A DNA stretch of 23,784 nt from a virus, in the IMG/VR virus record IMGVR_UViG_3300032093_000839, positions 1-23,784 of that record. The stretch is one strand, 5' to 3'. The translations under genes were made by a program, and so were the position numbers. Shown in pieces: positions 7,304 to 14,001 of this stretch. Below the pieces are notes generated by a model that had not been told where the DNA came from, ran no database searches, and saw nothing but the letters and a program-made list of their open reading frames with translations. How positions within the stretch are numbered: position 1 is the stretch's first letter; every line of letters begins with the position of its first letter.

Positions 7304-7996
7304 ATGGCAAAGATTACGCGGATAGGTCAGCTCGGTTCCTCTGGTGTTTCCAGTGGCCCGCATTTACATGCATATGTAAAGAACCTTGTTACTGGCGAGT
7401 ACGAAAACCCTGAGTATCACCGCAGTAAGTTCACAGGCGTACGAGTTGGTGCCAATAGGGTGCCTAAGTACATCACAGATAGCAAAGGTGAGTTGATCTT
7501 AAACCCTGCAGCTGGTTTAACTAAGACTTCCTCCTGGGGGCCACGCAACACAGGCATTCTTAATGCAAGCACGTACCATAGGGGCGTTGATTACGGTGGC
7601 AAGGAAGGCACGGAGATCTACGTCGAAGGTGATGTCAAGTTCACCCCGCGTCCCAATGCAGGAGGCTATGGGAATCTTGCTACCTGGACTACAGGAGACA
7701 ATAAGTACGAGCTTGGTTACGGCCACATGAAAACGCTTGGCGAGGCAACTGATCTCACCAATACAAGCGTGGCGCCAACCCCGCGTGTCTCATACGAAGA
7801 AGCCCAAGGCAAAACAAACGATTTAATCGAAGCGTTCATGCTTGGAACCAACTACCAGCCACGCGAGAAGAAACAAACAAGAGAACCTCAATCATTACTT
7901 GGTGCATTTAAAAGTCAAATATTGGGTGGCATTTTACAGAACGCAATGAATCCACTTGCGGGCATCATAGATCAAGCTGGTGACACTGTCGCTTGA
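7304..7996 (+). CDS. M23/LytM-like peptidase domain with permuted motif order
   Basis: 230 residues. M23 peptidases are zinc enzymes that cut peptidoglycan cross-bridges. All hallmark motifs are present, but in altered order. The usual last motif, G-SSGPHLHAYV (H20 and H22), is at the extreme N-terminus. It is followed by SSWGPR (76-81), the first zinc motif HRGVD (H92, D96), GGYGN (120-124) and the catalytic-type YGHM (H141). The normal order is HxxxD, GYGN, GHM, then HLH. No second HLH follows residue 141. The C-terminal part (from about 170) is a charged linker and a hydrophobic helix (LLGAFKSQILGGILQNAMN). Likely virion-borne wall hydrolase; loss of activity is possible. It follows a terminator and may have a leaderless mRNA. 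Confidence 0.7.
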   Translation: MAKITRIGQLGSSGVSSGPHLHAYVKNLVTGEYENPEYHRSKFTGVRVGANRVPKYITDSKGELILNPAAGLTKTSSWGPRNTGILNASTYHRGVDYGGKEGTEIYVEGDVKFTPRPNAGGYGNLATWTTGDNKYELGYGHMKTLGEATDLTNTSVAPTPRVSYEEAQGKTNDLIEAFMLGTNYQPREKKQTREPQSLLGAFKSQILGGILQNAMNPLAGIIDQAGDTVA

Positions 7997-8014
7997 TTTG
8001 TTGCTTTTATAATA
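7991..8014 (+). promoter_or_regulatory. Recurrent promoter-like motif, copy 1
   Basis: GCTTGATTT (7991-7999), five bases, then TTTTATAATA (8005-8014). The same two blocks with the same spacing recur at 20793-20816. TATAAT here is 8008-8013, so transcription would begin around 8020, 17 bases before the GTG start at 8037. The TTGATT is too close to serve as a normal -35. It overlaps the stop of the preceding gene. Confidence 0.45.
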
Positions 8015-8036
8015 AAAGGTACACTGGAACATAGAA

Positions 8037-8498
8037 GTGCAATTTAGCGACTTCGACAAAAGTAGAATTAGGTATCATCTGGGATACTTCACTGTTTCTG
8101 TGCCAGCGGGTGACTATGCTCGTCTGGAAGAGGCGATGAATACAGTCCCTGATTCCTACTTCTACGATAAAATTGTTATCCAGATTGGGCGTTGCGATAC
8201 GGCCGAAAAGAAGACAGAGGTTGCATCCTCTCCTTCCACTCGGATTGAAAATATTGTTGGCGACGTTGACCGTACCATTCGGTCGAGTAATGCCAAAGAA
8301 GCGCTAAAAGTTTGGGACGAGATTTATCTCTACGAAACAAATCGTCTAGCTGGCATTCTTTACGTTCCTAACTACAAAGATCCGTACCAGGCACGTTACC
8401 GTTACGAACGCTCTGGTGCAGAATTTATCCAGGCATTACCTGGACCTGCCGATGTTTCCGTGGGTACCCGTATATACCTACACGAGCTATGGAGATAG
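8037..8498 (+). CDS. Virion structural protein, possibly head-tail connector; C-terminus recoded
   Basis: 153 residues from a GTG start. Mixed alpha/beta: YFTVSVPAGDYARLEEAMNT, YDKIVIQIGRCDTAEKK, then a helical DVDRTIRSSNAKEALKVWDE and LAGILYVPNYKDPYQARYRY. The position after the head genes suggests a connector or completion protein, but no family is recognised. The last twelve residues, VGTRIYLHELWR, are repeated as VGSRIYLHEVWR in a relic at 9076-9114, beyond the homing endonuclease gene. The two copies agree at the peptide level but differ mostly at synonymous positions. The gene thus appears to have had its 3' end replaced when the endonuclease gene inserted. Confidence 0.65.
   Translation: MQFSDFDKSRIRYHLGYFTVSVPAGDYARLEEAMNTVPDSYFYDKIVIQIGRCDTAEKKTEVASSPSTRIENIVGDVDRTIRSSNAKEALKVWDEIYLYETNRLAGILYVPNYKDPYQARYRYERSGAEFIQALPGPADVSVGTRIYLHELWR
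8460..8498 (+). repeat. Upstream copy of duplicated gene 3' end
   Basis: These 39 bases encode VGTRIYLHELWR plus TAG. The partner at 9076-9114 encodes VGSRIYLHEVWR plus TAA. 29 of 39 bases match; ten of twelve residues match; seven codons (counting the stop) differ only silently. The pair brackets the HNH gene. Confidence 0.85.
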
Positions 8499-8538
8499 CT
8501 TGACCCGTGTATGCTAATATATTGATACACGCATCAAG
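8499..8538 (+). promoter_or_regulatory. Interrupted hairpin between a Shine-Dalgarno and the HNH start
   Basis: CTTGA (8499-8503) pairs with TCAAG (8534-8538), and CGTGTAT (8506-8512) with ATACACG (8525-8531), with a two-by-two internal loop and a 12-base AT-rich apical loop holding TAATAT. GGAG (8491-8494) lies before the stem and ATG 8542 after it; removing the stem leaves seven bases between them. It may deliver the ribosome or restrain the endonuclease. Confidence 0.6.
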
Positions 8539-8541
8539 TCA

Positions 8542-9057
8542 ATGGTGGCCCCTTGCCCCCTGCCTGCTGTTGAAGAGTTAAAAGAATATTACAAATACAT
8601 ACCAGAAACAGGTGAGTTGTTTTTAATAAAGTCGCGTTGCAATGCGGACAGAGAAAAACTTGGCAAGCCAATCGGCTCTCTTGGTGGGCCAGTAAGACGT
8701 AAAACATGGACAGTAAAACATAAAGGAAAAAGCTATTACATTAGCAGGATTGCTTGGCTACTAATGACGGGAGCGGATCCTGGTTCCATGTTGGTTGAGC
8801 ACAAAAATAGAAACGCGCAAGACAATCGCTGGGAAAACTTAAGGTTGGCAAGTGAAGCAGAAAATAACTACAACAAGATTTTTGTAGGTTACAGCAAGAG
8901 AAAAGATAATGGGCTTTATCGTGTTCGCGTCACTTTAGACGGAACGCGCATTACTGTAGGTAACTTTGAGAATGAAGATGACGCCAAAAAAGCTGCCTTA
9001 GATGCACAAAAGCTTTTTTACAAAGAGTTTGCGTGTCTTGATTTAGAATCGAATTAA
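8542..9057 (+). CDS. HNH homing endonuclease with AP2 DNA-binding domain
   Basis: 171 residues. The N-terminal part (11-75) carries the beta-strand and helix lead-in of HNH_3-type enzymes (YYKYIPETGELFLIKSR, YYISRIAWLLMTG). The HNH core is VEHKNRNAQDNRWENLRLAS (85-104), with H87, N95 and N99 at the expected spots; E86 replaces the usual Asp. The AP2-like domain at 115-168 ends in FYKEFACLD. HNH-AP2 proteins nick or cut DNA at a target and spread by repair. The Shine-Dalgarno is absent next to the ATG but present before the hairpin at 8499-8538. The gene sits inside the 3' end of a structural gene, as homing genes do. Confidence 0.88.
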   Translation: MVAPCPLPAVEELKEYYKYIPETGELFLIKSRCNADREKLGKPIGSLGGPVRRKTWTVKHKGKSYYISRIAWLLMTGADPGSMLVEHKNRNAQDNRWENLRLASEAENNYNKIFVGYSKRKDNGLYRVRVTLDGTRITVGNFENEDDAKKAALDAQKLFYKEFACLDLESN

Positions 9058-9063
9058 TAGATA

Positions 9064-9114
9064 GAGCCAACAGCAGTTGGTTCCCGTATTTATTTACATG
9101 AGGTTTGGAGGTAA
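9064..9114 (+). pseudogene. Relic 3' end of the structural gene displaced by the HNH insertion
   Basis: Read in frame, these bases give EPTAVGSRIYLHEVWR and TAA, matching the end of the protein at 8037-8498. A TAG at 9058-9060 precedes it in frame and no start codon serves it, so it is not translated as a gene on its own. Its last codons TGG-AGG-TAA contain GGAGG (9107-9111), the Shine-Dalgarno of the 9117 gene. That explains why the relic was kept. The recoded upstream copy reads TGG-AGA-TAG and has lost this signal. Confidence 0.8.
9076..9114 (+). repeat. Downstream copy of duplicated gene 3' end
   Basis: Partner of 8460-8498; encodes VGSRIYLHEVWR and TAA. It carries the GGAGG used by the next gene. 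Differences from the upstream copy are mostly third-position and silent. Confidence 0.85.
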
Positions 9115-9116
9115 GC

Positions 9117-10175
9117 ATGAATCGTCAACCACAAAAAAGCGCAGCTCAAAAACAACGCGCCAGGGAACAGCAAGCTGTTTTAAATAAGTTGCGTGGAGGC
9201 GGCGTTATTTCTGGTGCGCAACCAGCCAATCCCATCATTGGCGGCATTCAAAGTTTATTTGGTGGTGCGGGTAAAGGTGCTATCCCTGCATTAGGTGCTG
9301 CACGCCTTGGTGGCCAAGAAGTATTAATGAATAGAGGTGGATGGGATACAAGGCGTGCCGGCAGTGGTCCAATTAATGTTGGTGGACAAACTTGGTATCC
9401 TGCTCAAAGCGGCCAAGATCTTGTTTACAAACGTGCACCCGGTTTAGTAGGTGGACAATATGGCAGTCTTTTTTCAGGTGGTGCGGTTCCGCCTTCAGCA
9501 CCGCCCGCAGATAACAGCAATCCCGCTGCTAATCGTGCTTACGAAGCTACAAAGAGCAGTGTTGCACAACAAGCCGCACAGAATCCGGAATTTCAGCGTT
9601 ACGAACAGGCTCGCCAAAAAGCAGTTGCCGCTGGCCCTGGTTCTGAAGCTGAACAATCTGCAGAAGACATCGGGATGCAGATTTGGGCAAAAAAATATGG
9701 CAAGCCAGGAGATCTTGCGTCACGCGTTAAGCCTGGCCAAGCTGGTTACGACGTAATCCAGCGCACCTTGAATGCAGGTCAGATGGGTGCGCCTGCTGAC
9801 TTGGGTGCGTTCACTGGCACTGCTCCTGCAGGATTCCTCGGCAGCTCTGGCGCCCCTGCAACCAGTAGTTACACGGGTGTTACTCCGGTCAACTTAGGCA
9901 TGGGTGCAATTGGTCCTAACGCACTGACCAATGCATATAATATGCAGACCGCAAGCTCTTTCAATAAATTCATGGAAGGGCCCACGTTAAGCAGCCAGCC
10001 CCTTGGCGCACCGACTGCATCTATTGGTGAAGTCCCAACCTACTCTCAGCTAACCCAACCTCAATCCTATGGGTTAGGTGCTATCCCTGGTGAGGAAGAA
10101 ACCTTTGGTAGCGATGCCTCTCAAAAGTTTGCTAATACGTACGCCAAGAAGCTGTTGAACTTCCAACCTATTTGA
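9117..10175 (+). CDS. Gly/Ala/Gln-rich virion protein, unknown function
   Basis: 352 residues. ATG 9117 is chosen over an in-frame TTG at 9105 because GGAGG sits five bases upstream. Basic Gln-rich start (MNRQPQKSAAQKQRAREQQA), then long Gly/Ala/Pro stretches (GGIQSLFGGAGKGAIPALGA) with a helical middle (QNPEFQRYEQARQKAVA; EDIGMQIWAKKYGKPGDLAS) and a Ser/Pro/Gly-rich end. The composition resembles neighbouring virion genes (scaffold-like and 4200 genes). No family is recognised. An internal head protein or tail-associated protein is the best guess from location. Confidence 0.6.
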   Translation: MNRQPQKSAAQKQRAREQQAVLNKLRGGGVISGAQPANPIIGGIQSLFGGAGKGAIPALGAARLGGQEVLMNRGGWDTRRAGSGPINVGGQTWYPAQSGQDLVYKRAPGLVGGQYGSLFSGGAVPPSAPPADNSNPAANRAYEATKSSVAQQAAQNPEFQRYEQARQKAVAAGPGSEAEQSAEDIGMQIWAKKYGKPGDLASRVKPGQAGYDVIQRTLNAGQMGAPADLGAFTGTAPAGFLGSSGAPATSSYTGVTPVNLGMGAIGPNALTNAYNMQTASSFNKFMEGPTLSSQPLGAPTASIGEVPTYSQLTQPQSYGLGAIPGEEETFGSDASQKFANTYAKKLLNFQPI

Positions 10176-10388
10176 TTTATCTGGCATTGCATAGCATGTA
10201 AGCCCAGCCAACTGGACACAGATCTTTGATCTACGGGGGCCAGTGTTGTTGCTTTAAAACCATGATTCTCTGTCCCAAATTTGTTAAACGTACTTTGACC
10301 TATTTAGCTACGACCCTTGCGCTGCAAACCGTATTTATCCCTGGTCTCAAAGCGAGTTCAAATTGGGTAGGAGAATAAGGAGAACAAT
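10176..10388 (+). other. 213-base spacer before the lysozyme-type gene
   Basis: It holds a possible hairpin from ACTGG (10211-10215) and CCAGT (10240-10244) with an inner AGATC/GATCT pairing, a small signal-peptide-like reading frame (10262-10378), and two ribosome-binding sites near the end (AGGAGAATAAGGAGA). No tRNA, convincing promoter or terminator was found. Confidence 0.4.
10262..10378 (+). CDS. Possible 38-aa membrane or signal-peptide-like protein
   Basis: ATG 10262 opens a frame encoding a positively charged start (MILCPKFVKRTL), a hydrophobic core (TYLATTLALQTVFIPGL) and KASSNWVGE. This resembles a signal peptide with a possible cleavage after LKA, or a single-pass membrane peptide. 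No Shine-Dalgarno is visible. It ends ten bases before the lysozyme-type gene. It could be a small lysis-related peptide, a decayed leader once fused to the next gene, or chance. Confidence 0.35.
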   Translation: MILCPKFVKRTLTYLATTLALQTVFIPGLKASSNWVGE

Positions 10389-11060
10389 ATGTCATTAAGT
10401 CCCGCCGCCGCTATTGTTGCTCGTAAGTTAAAACAACAAGGCTATAGCAACGCACAAATTGCAGGCGTCCTTGGCAACATCTCCCAAGAGTCTGGCTTTA
10501 ATCCTCGCGTAAACGAGGGTGGTGCAGTTGGTGGCCCCATGGGGCGTGGCGGGTATGGCTTGGCACAGTGGACGGGTGGCCGTCAAACAAACTTAGTTAA
10601 TTTTGCAAAAACAAAAAAGCTTGACCCAGGCGATGCTGGTCTTCAAGCTGATTTCTTATTGCATGAATTACAAGGACCCGAAAGCCGTGCTGCCGAATCT
10701 CTGCGCAAGGCACAGTCACCTGAGCAAGCAGCGTTAGTTTTTCGTCGTGACTTTGAACGCGCCGGCATCCCCAAGGATGAGAACCGGATGCGTGCAGCAC
10801 GCGACTTAATGCCTAAACTGCAATCACTAGAAGGTGGTATTGATTTTGCACCACCTGCCCTCCCTGGAGAGCAACAAAGTGTTGCTTACCGTTTAGCAGA
10901 AGCAGGCATTGATCTTACTGGTGATCAAGAAGACAAAAAAACAACGGCCAATACATTACTGGAAGCATTCAAACAACAGGTTCTTCCTGCAATGCTTCCA
11001 CAAGGTATTATGAACATTAACGCCGTTAATCCGTTCCAAAATCCGTTCCAGGTGCTTTGA
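10389..11060 (+). CDS. Phage tail-lysozyme-type muramidase domain protein
   Basis: 223 residues. Residues 5-145 match the phage tail lysozyme family (Phage_lysozyme2): an N-terminal helix (AAAIVARKLKQQGYSNAQIA), GVLGNISQESGFNP with E34 as the probable catalytic glutamate, GGYGLAQWTGGRQTNLVNFA, then DAGLQADFLLHELQG and FRRDFERAG. Such domains cut the glycan strand and are usually carried on the particle to open the wall at entry. The C-terminal 70 residues are a linker ending in a hydrophobic stretch like the end of the M23-like protein at 7304 (LLEAFKQQVLPAMLPQGIMN versus LLGAFKSQILGGILQNAMN), which suggests a shared docking segment. Strong Shine-Dalgarno AAGGAGA at 10377-10383. Confidence 0.78.
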   Translation: MSLSPAAAIVARKLKQQGYSNAQIAGVLGNISQESGFNPRVNEGGAVGGPMGRGGYGLAQWTGGRQTNLVNFAKTKKLDPGDAGLQADFLLHELQGPESRAAESLRKAQSPEQAALVFRRDFERAGIPKDENRMRAARDLMPKLQSLEGGIDFAPPALPGEQQSVAYRLAEAGIDLTGDQEDKKTTANTLLEAFKQQVLPAMLPQGIMNINAVNPFQNPFQVL

Positions 11061-11353
11061 TGGACCGTCGAGATTACGTTGGTAGCGATGATGCTTTACC
11101 AGGAGATTACAACCGTTATCTCTCTGGTAAAGACTCAACCAAGCCTAACCCCAGCAAGGATATTCAATACAGACTTGCCAAGCTGTACAAGGTAGATGAT
11201 TTCAATCGTCTAGCCTCTTCCGTTGCTGGAGCACCAAGGTCTGAATCGTTCCAACGTTTTCTTGCTCTTCAGCAAGATCCTGATCTTCTTGCAAGGGCAT
11301 CTATGAAGATGCCCAATACACCCTTCGGATCGCTGGGTAGTTTTACTGAATAA
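11060..11353 (+). CDS. Small protein of unknown function in virion operon
   Basis: 97 residues. ATG 11060 overlaps the preceding stop (TGATG), so it is preferred over the TTG at 11057. The sequence is hydrophilic and helical: MDRRDYVGSDDALPGDYNRY, then DIQYRLAKLYKVDDFNRLAS, and FQRFLALQQDPDLLARASMK. No family is recognised. Coupling to the lysozyme-type gene suggests a shared role or a partner in the particle. Confidence 0.55.
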   Translation: MDRRDYVGSDDALPGDYNRYLSGKDSTKPNPSKDIQYRLAKLYKVDDFNRLASSVAGAPRSESFQRFLALQQDPDLLARASMKMPNTPFGSLGSFTE

Positions 11354-11367
11354 CAACAAAACATTAT

Positions 11368-11396
11368 TTGCATTAGAATATTTTCAACGAGATAAT
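11368..11396 (+). promoter_or_regulatory. Sigma-70-type promoter ahead of the 11420 gene
   Basis: TTGCAT (11368-11373), a 17-base spacer and GATAAT (11391-11396) make a good -35/-10 pair in an AT-rich spacer. Transcription would begin near 11403, upstream of the AGGAGA ribosome-binding site (11408-11413). Confidence 0.5.
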
Positions 11397-11419
11397 TTAC
11401 TTTATATAGGAGAACGGCA

Positions 11420-12205
11420 TTGAGCTCGACATCCACGAACAAGCAGCCCTTATTAGTTGATCGCCCGCTTATTGATACGGTGCGGGTCACGACGCAAACT
11501 GTTGGCAGTGCATCTACCAATACATTGTTTGTGCAGGGTGGCCAGGCGCCGTCCATCCTGGTCGACATGGATGCGACCTTAAGTGAGGACAATAGTTCCG
11601 GCGGCGTTATTGATTCAATCACTATCACGCGTAATGATTATTACCGTGATGCAGACTATGAAGTCAAGACGGCAACTTCTGGTACGCCCATCTCTCTTGT
11701 AAGTGGCCAGATTGTCTTTATTTCACAGACTGGTATCTTGACTGGCGGTGGCGCACCCTTCTCCGGTTATGGTTATTACACATATACAGGCTCCACCACT
11801 CTCACTGGAATCAATACAGCACTAAATTACTCAGGTGGTATTGCGTCAGGGTTTACATACAATGGTATTTCATATGGCTACCAGCAGGCCGTAACTTTTG
11901 TGTTCTACCATACACGTGGTACAACGACGCCTATCCCTGGTTCAGGTGACTACCGCATTTTGTTTGCCAAGACAGTTCCAGCTAACACGCAGACTGTTGA
12001 CTGTTCAGATCTAATGCCACAACTGGCTGTGCCTGCAGTCACGGCAGGAAATACTACTGGCCTTGGTGAGACTGCTCCGCTGCGCAACAAGGGTCTCTAC
12101 CTGGAGCGAGGCGATCGTATTTACGTTGGTGTGTTCCCTGACGGTCCCAACAGCTCTGGTTATATCCCCGGTGCGCACGTTATTGCGCAAGGCGGCTTCT
12201 TCTAA
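11420..12205 (+). CDS. Beta-rich virion structural protein
   Basis: 261 residues from a TTG start, supported by AGGAGA six bases upstream. The N-terminus is Ser/Thr-rich (MSSTSTNKQPLLVDRP). The rest is beta-patterned with many Thr, Ser, Gly and Tyr (DSITITRNDYYRDADYEV, AVTFVFYHTRGTTTPIPGSG, RGDRIYVGVFPDGPNSSGYI). Compositionally it is like the decoration protein at 5995, and it could be a tail or baseplate component or a fibre. It has its own promoter-like sequence. No family is recognised. Confidence 0.55.
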   Translation: MSSTSTNKQPLLVDRPLIDTVRVTTQTVGSASTNTLFVQGGQAPSILVDMDATLSEDNSSGGVIDSITITRNDYYRDADYEVKTATSGTPISLVSGQIVFISQTGILTGGGAPFSGYGYYTYTGSTTLTGINTALNYSGGIASGFTYNGISYGYQQAVTFVFYHTRGTTTPIPGSGDYRILFAKTVPANTQTVDCSDLMPQLAVPAVTAGNTTGLGETAPLRNKGLYLERGDRIYVGVFPDGPNSSGYIPGAHVIAQGGFF

Positions 12206-12208
12206 GTC

Positions 12209-13771
12209 ATGGCCCCAAAGGGCGGAGATAAGTTCGGATCCTTTGTCAGAGCTTCTGACAGGGATCCTTTTCGTTTAAAACCTATTACAACTGAATTCTC
12301 CTCTGGTGCTGTACCAAACTCTTTAAGTGCAATAAATAGGGAATCGGCTTGGTCACGTTGGCGTAGAGGTTACGAAATTGCAACCGCTTGTTTTTATGAC
12401 AATGCGTATGAATATCCCTTTAGTTACGTAATTCCAGTACCAGCTGGAACACCTGCTTCCGTTGCAGCAGCCCAACCAACGATCCCCGGAACCTTTGTAG
12501 GATTCCCTACTAAGAACAAAGAGTTTGGCATGCACTGGGCTGGGGCTCGTTTGGCGGGATCCTTGCGGTGCGACAACTTGATTGACAAGACGACAGGCAC
12601 CAGGCTTTACATTGAAATGGTGACGGAGGATTCTGCGTACTGGTACGTCAAGCTCGCCGGGAACTGGAGCACAAGCAATCCACTGCCTCCACCGTTCTAC
12701 GTGGCCCTTCCTGGCGTTCCTAACGGCCTTAGAGCGATCAATGGTGAGATCCTGGAGGACCGTGTCATCACTGTTGGCGCACCTCCGATCACCAAAGAAA
12801 CAATTGATCCGACAACGCAAAAACGATACGGTTACATCCAAGCTGTCATCGTGGAGACGTATCCTTTCACTGGAATCTTAAAGCTTCGTAAGTCGGGTTC
12901 TGTTGAAGCTACACCAGACTCGGCGTTGATTACACCAGCAACTAAAGGTCCCAGCCTTAATAGATACTTGATAACAGGCTCAAGATACTGTTGCTCTTGC
13001 CAAGACTTTACGCATCGTGATTACTCGTTCATGAATACTCTTGGCGAAGGTACCAAGAAGATATTCCCGCGAACAAGTATTGCTTCTATTAAGCCTGGTC
13101 GATATGAGAAAACAAAACTAAACGGAAAGTTGAATAACAATGCGATGACAAGTGCAACGGTTGATCGCAAAATGGACATTATTGCGCCCTCGGCACAGTA
13201 CACAGTTCCACCTGAAGTAAACACAATATCAACAGTGGATCCAGATGCGACCAGGGATTTTGCTGGAGTATTTCGTGAGTTTGGCGCCACATACCTAAGA
13301 AATACAAGTAACCCTTCGATCCCTGGCTCCAGGGCAGAAGGTATGCCTTTATACGAAGACTACACTTCAGCCAATGGTCAGATCACTTCGATTACAGATT
13401 TCTGGGCACCGTTACTAGATGAGATGCGTTACTGCAAACACATCTATGCCATGAAGTTTGCAGAAGGTAATTTCCCGCCAGAGCCGTCTGATTTTCCAGT
13501 GGAAGAAGGAAGTATGGCTGCATGGGAGCAAAGGTTGGTTGATCAAACTGAAAATGAACAGAAGGAGCTGATCGCTGCCGACTTGTCAAGAACATCTTTG
13601 TCGATGATGGATGTGCCCCCATACAATTGCCAATCACCAATGATGATGCCGATGATGCAGAAACTGTTCAATATTCCAGCTAACTTTGTCATGATGAGAG
13701 GTTTTACAATGTATGACAAGGATGGCACTGCATACAAGCCATCACTAGGCCAATTGCCAGCATCTTCATGA
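12209..13771 (+). CDS. Virion protein with a split SWIM-like zinc knuckle
   Basis: 520 residues. Mostly beta-patterned structural sequence (FYDNAYEYPFSYVIPVPAG, RLYIEMVTEDSAYWYVKLAG, RYGYIQAVIVETYPFTGIL). The notable parts are YCCSCQDFTHRDYS (C262-S-C264) and RYCKHIYAMKFAEG (C409-K-H411). Joined, these match the SWIM zinc-finger consensus CxC...CxH, including the DF and the hydrophobics after the His, but 144 residues separate the pairs. SWIM motifs bind DNA or protein. Its place between virion genes argues for a particle protein. The start follows the previous stop by three bases; the end overlaps the next ATG by four. Confidence 0.6.
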   Translation: MAPKGGDKFGSFVRASDRDPFRLKPITTEFSSGAVPNSLSAINRESAWSRWRRGYEIATACFYDNAYEYPFSYVIPVPAGTPASVAAAQPTIPGTFVGFPTKNKEFGMHWAGARLAGSLRCDNLIDKTTGTRLYIEMVTEDSAYWYVKLAGNWSTSNPLPPPFYVALPGVPNGLRAINGEILEDRVITVGAPPITKETIDPTTQKRYGYIQAVIVETYPFTGILKLRKSGSVEATPDSALITPATKGPSLNRYLITGSRYCCSCQDFTHRDYSFMNTLGEGTKKIFPRTSIASIKPGRYEKTKLNGKLNNNAMTSATVDRKMDIIAPSAQYTVPPEVNTISTVDPDATRDFAGVFREFGATYLRNTSNPSIPGSRAEGMPLYEDYTSANGQITSITDFWAPLLDEMRYCKHIYAMKFAEGNFPPEPSDFPVEEGSMAAWEQRLVDQTENEQKELIAADLSRTSLSMMDVPPYNCQSPMMMPMMQKLFNIPANFVMMRGFTMYDKDGTAYKPSLGQLPASS

Positions 13772-13998
13772 CAACGCCAAACTTTGGAGATGTTGTAGAT
13801 ACAAACTTTATTTACTCACAAGAGCAAGATGATGTTCGCAAGTATGGTTTTAGTGAGTTCCAGATAAGTGGTCGGCCTACCATCTATCATGCTGGTGATG
13901 TCGTACATCTACCCTTTGCCTCTGGTGAGCTATCGACCATTGAAGCCGTGGGACTAGCCTGGTCTGGTTATGTGAACGGTATTCCGCCAGAAGAGTAG
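13768..13998 (+). CDS. Small acidic protein at the end of the virion operon
   Basis: 76 residues, starting at an ATGA overlap with the preceding stop. Sequence features: MTTPNFGDVVDTNFIYSQEQ, a middle with FSEFQISGRPTIYHAGDVV and the end WSGYVNGIPPEE. It is acidic, with alternating hydrophobics that suggest a small beta fold. No family is recognised. It is directly followed by the two-way terminator. Confidence 0.55.
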   Translation: MTTPNFGDVVDTNFIYSQEQDDVRKYGFSEFQISGRPTIYHAGDVVHLPFASGELSTIEAVGLAWSGYVNGIPPEE

Positions 13999-14001
13999 AC
14001 A

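Larger units (their letters stand above)
8499..9057 (+). mobile_element. Free-standing homing endonuclease insertion
   Basis: The segment between the recoded gene end and the relic gene end contains only a hairpin, the HNH/AP2 gene and a few bases. It interrupts what was evidently one structural gene followed directly by the 9117 gene. The exact left and right borders are inferred; the incoming DNA probably also included the recoded bases from somewhere before 8460. Confidence 0.6.

Noticed and set aside
8460-9114. Group I intron carrying the HNH gene
   Set aside because: The supposed intron begins with a full recoded copy of the exon end and an in-frame stop, only about 40 bases separate this from the HNH gene and about 20 follow it, so there is no room for a group I core. 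Splicing is not needed to make the protein.
10176-10388. Possible tRNA or tRNA-like gene
   Set aside because: GTTCAAAT near 10357 resembles a T-loop, but matching acceptor and anticodon stems are missing.
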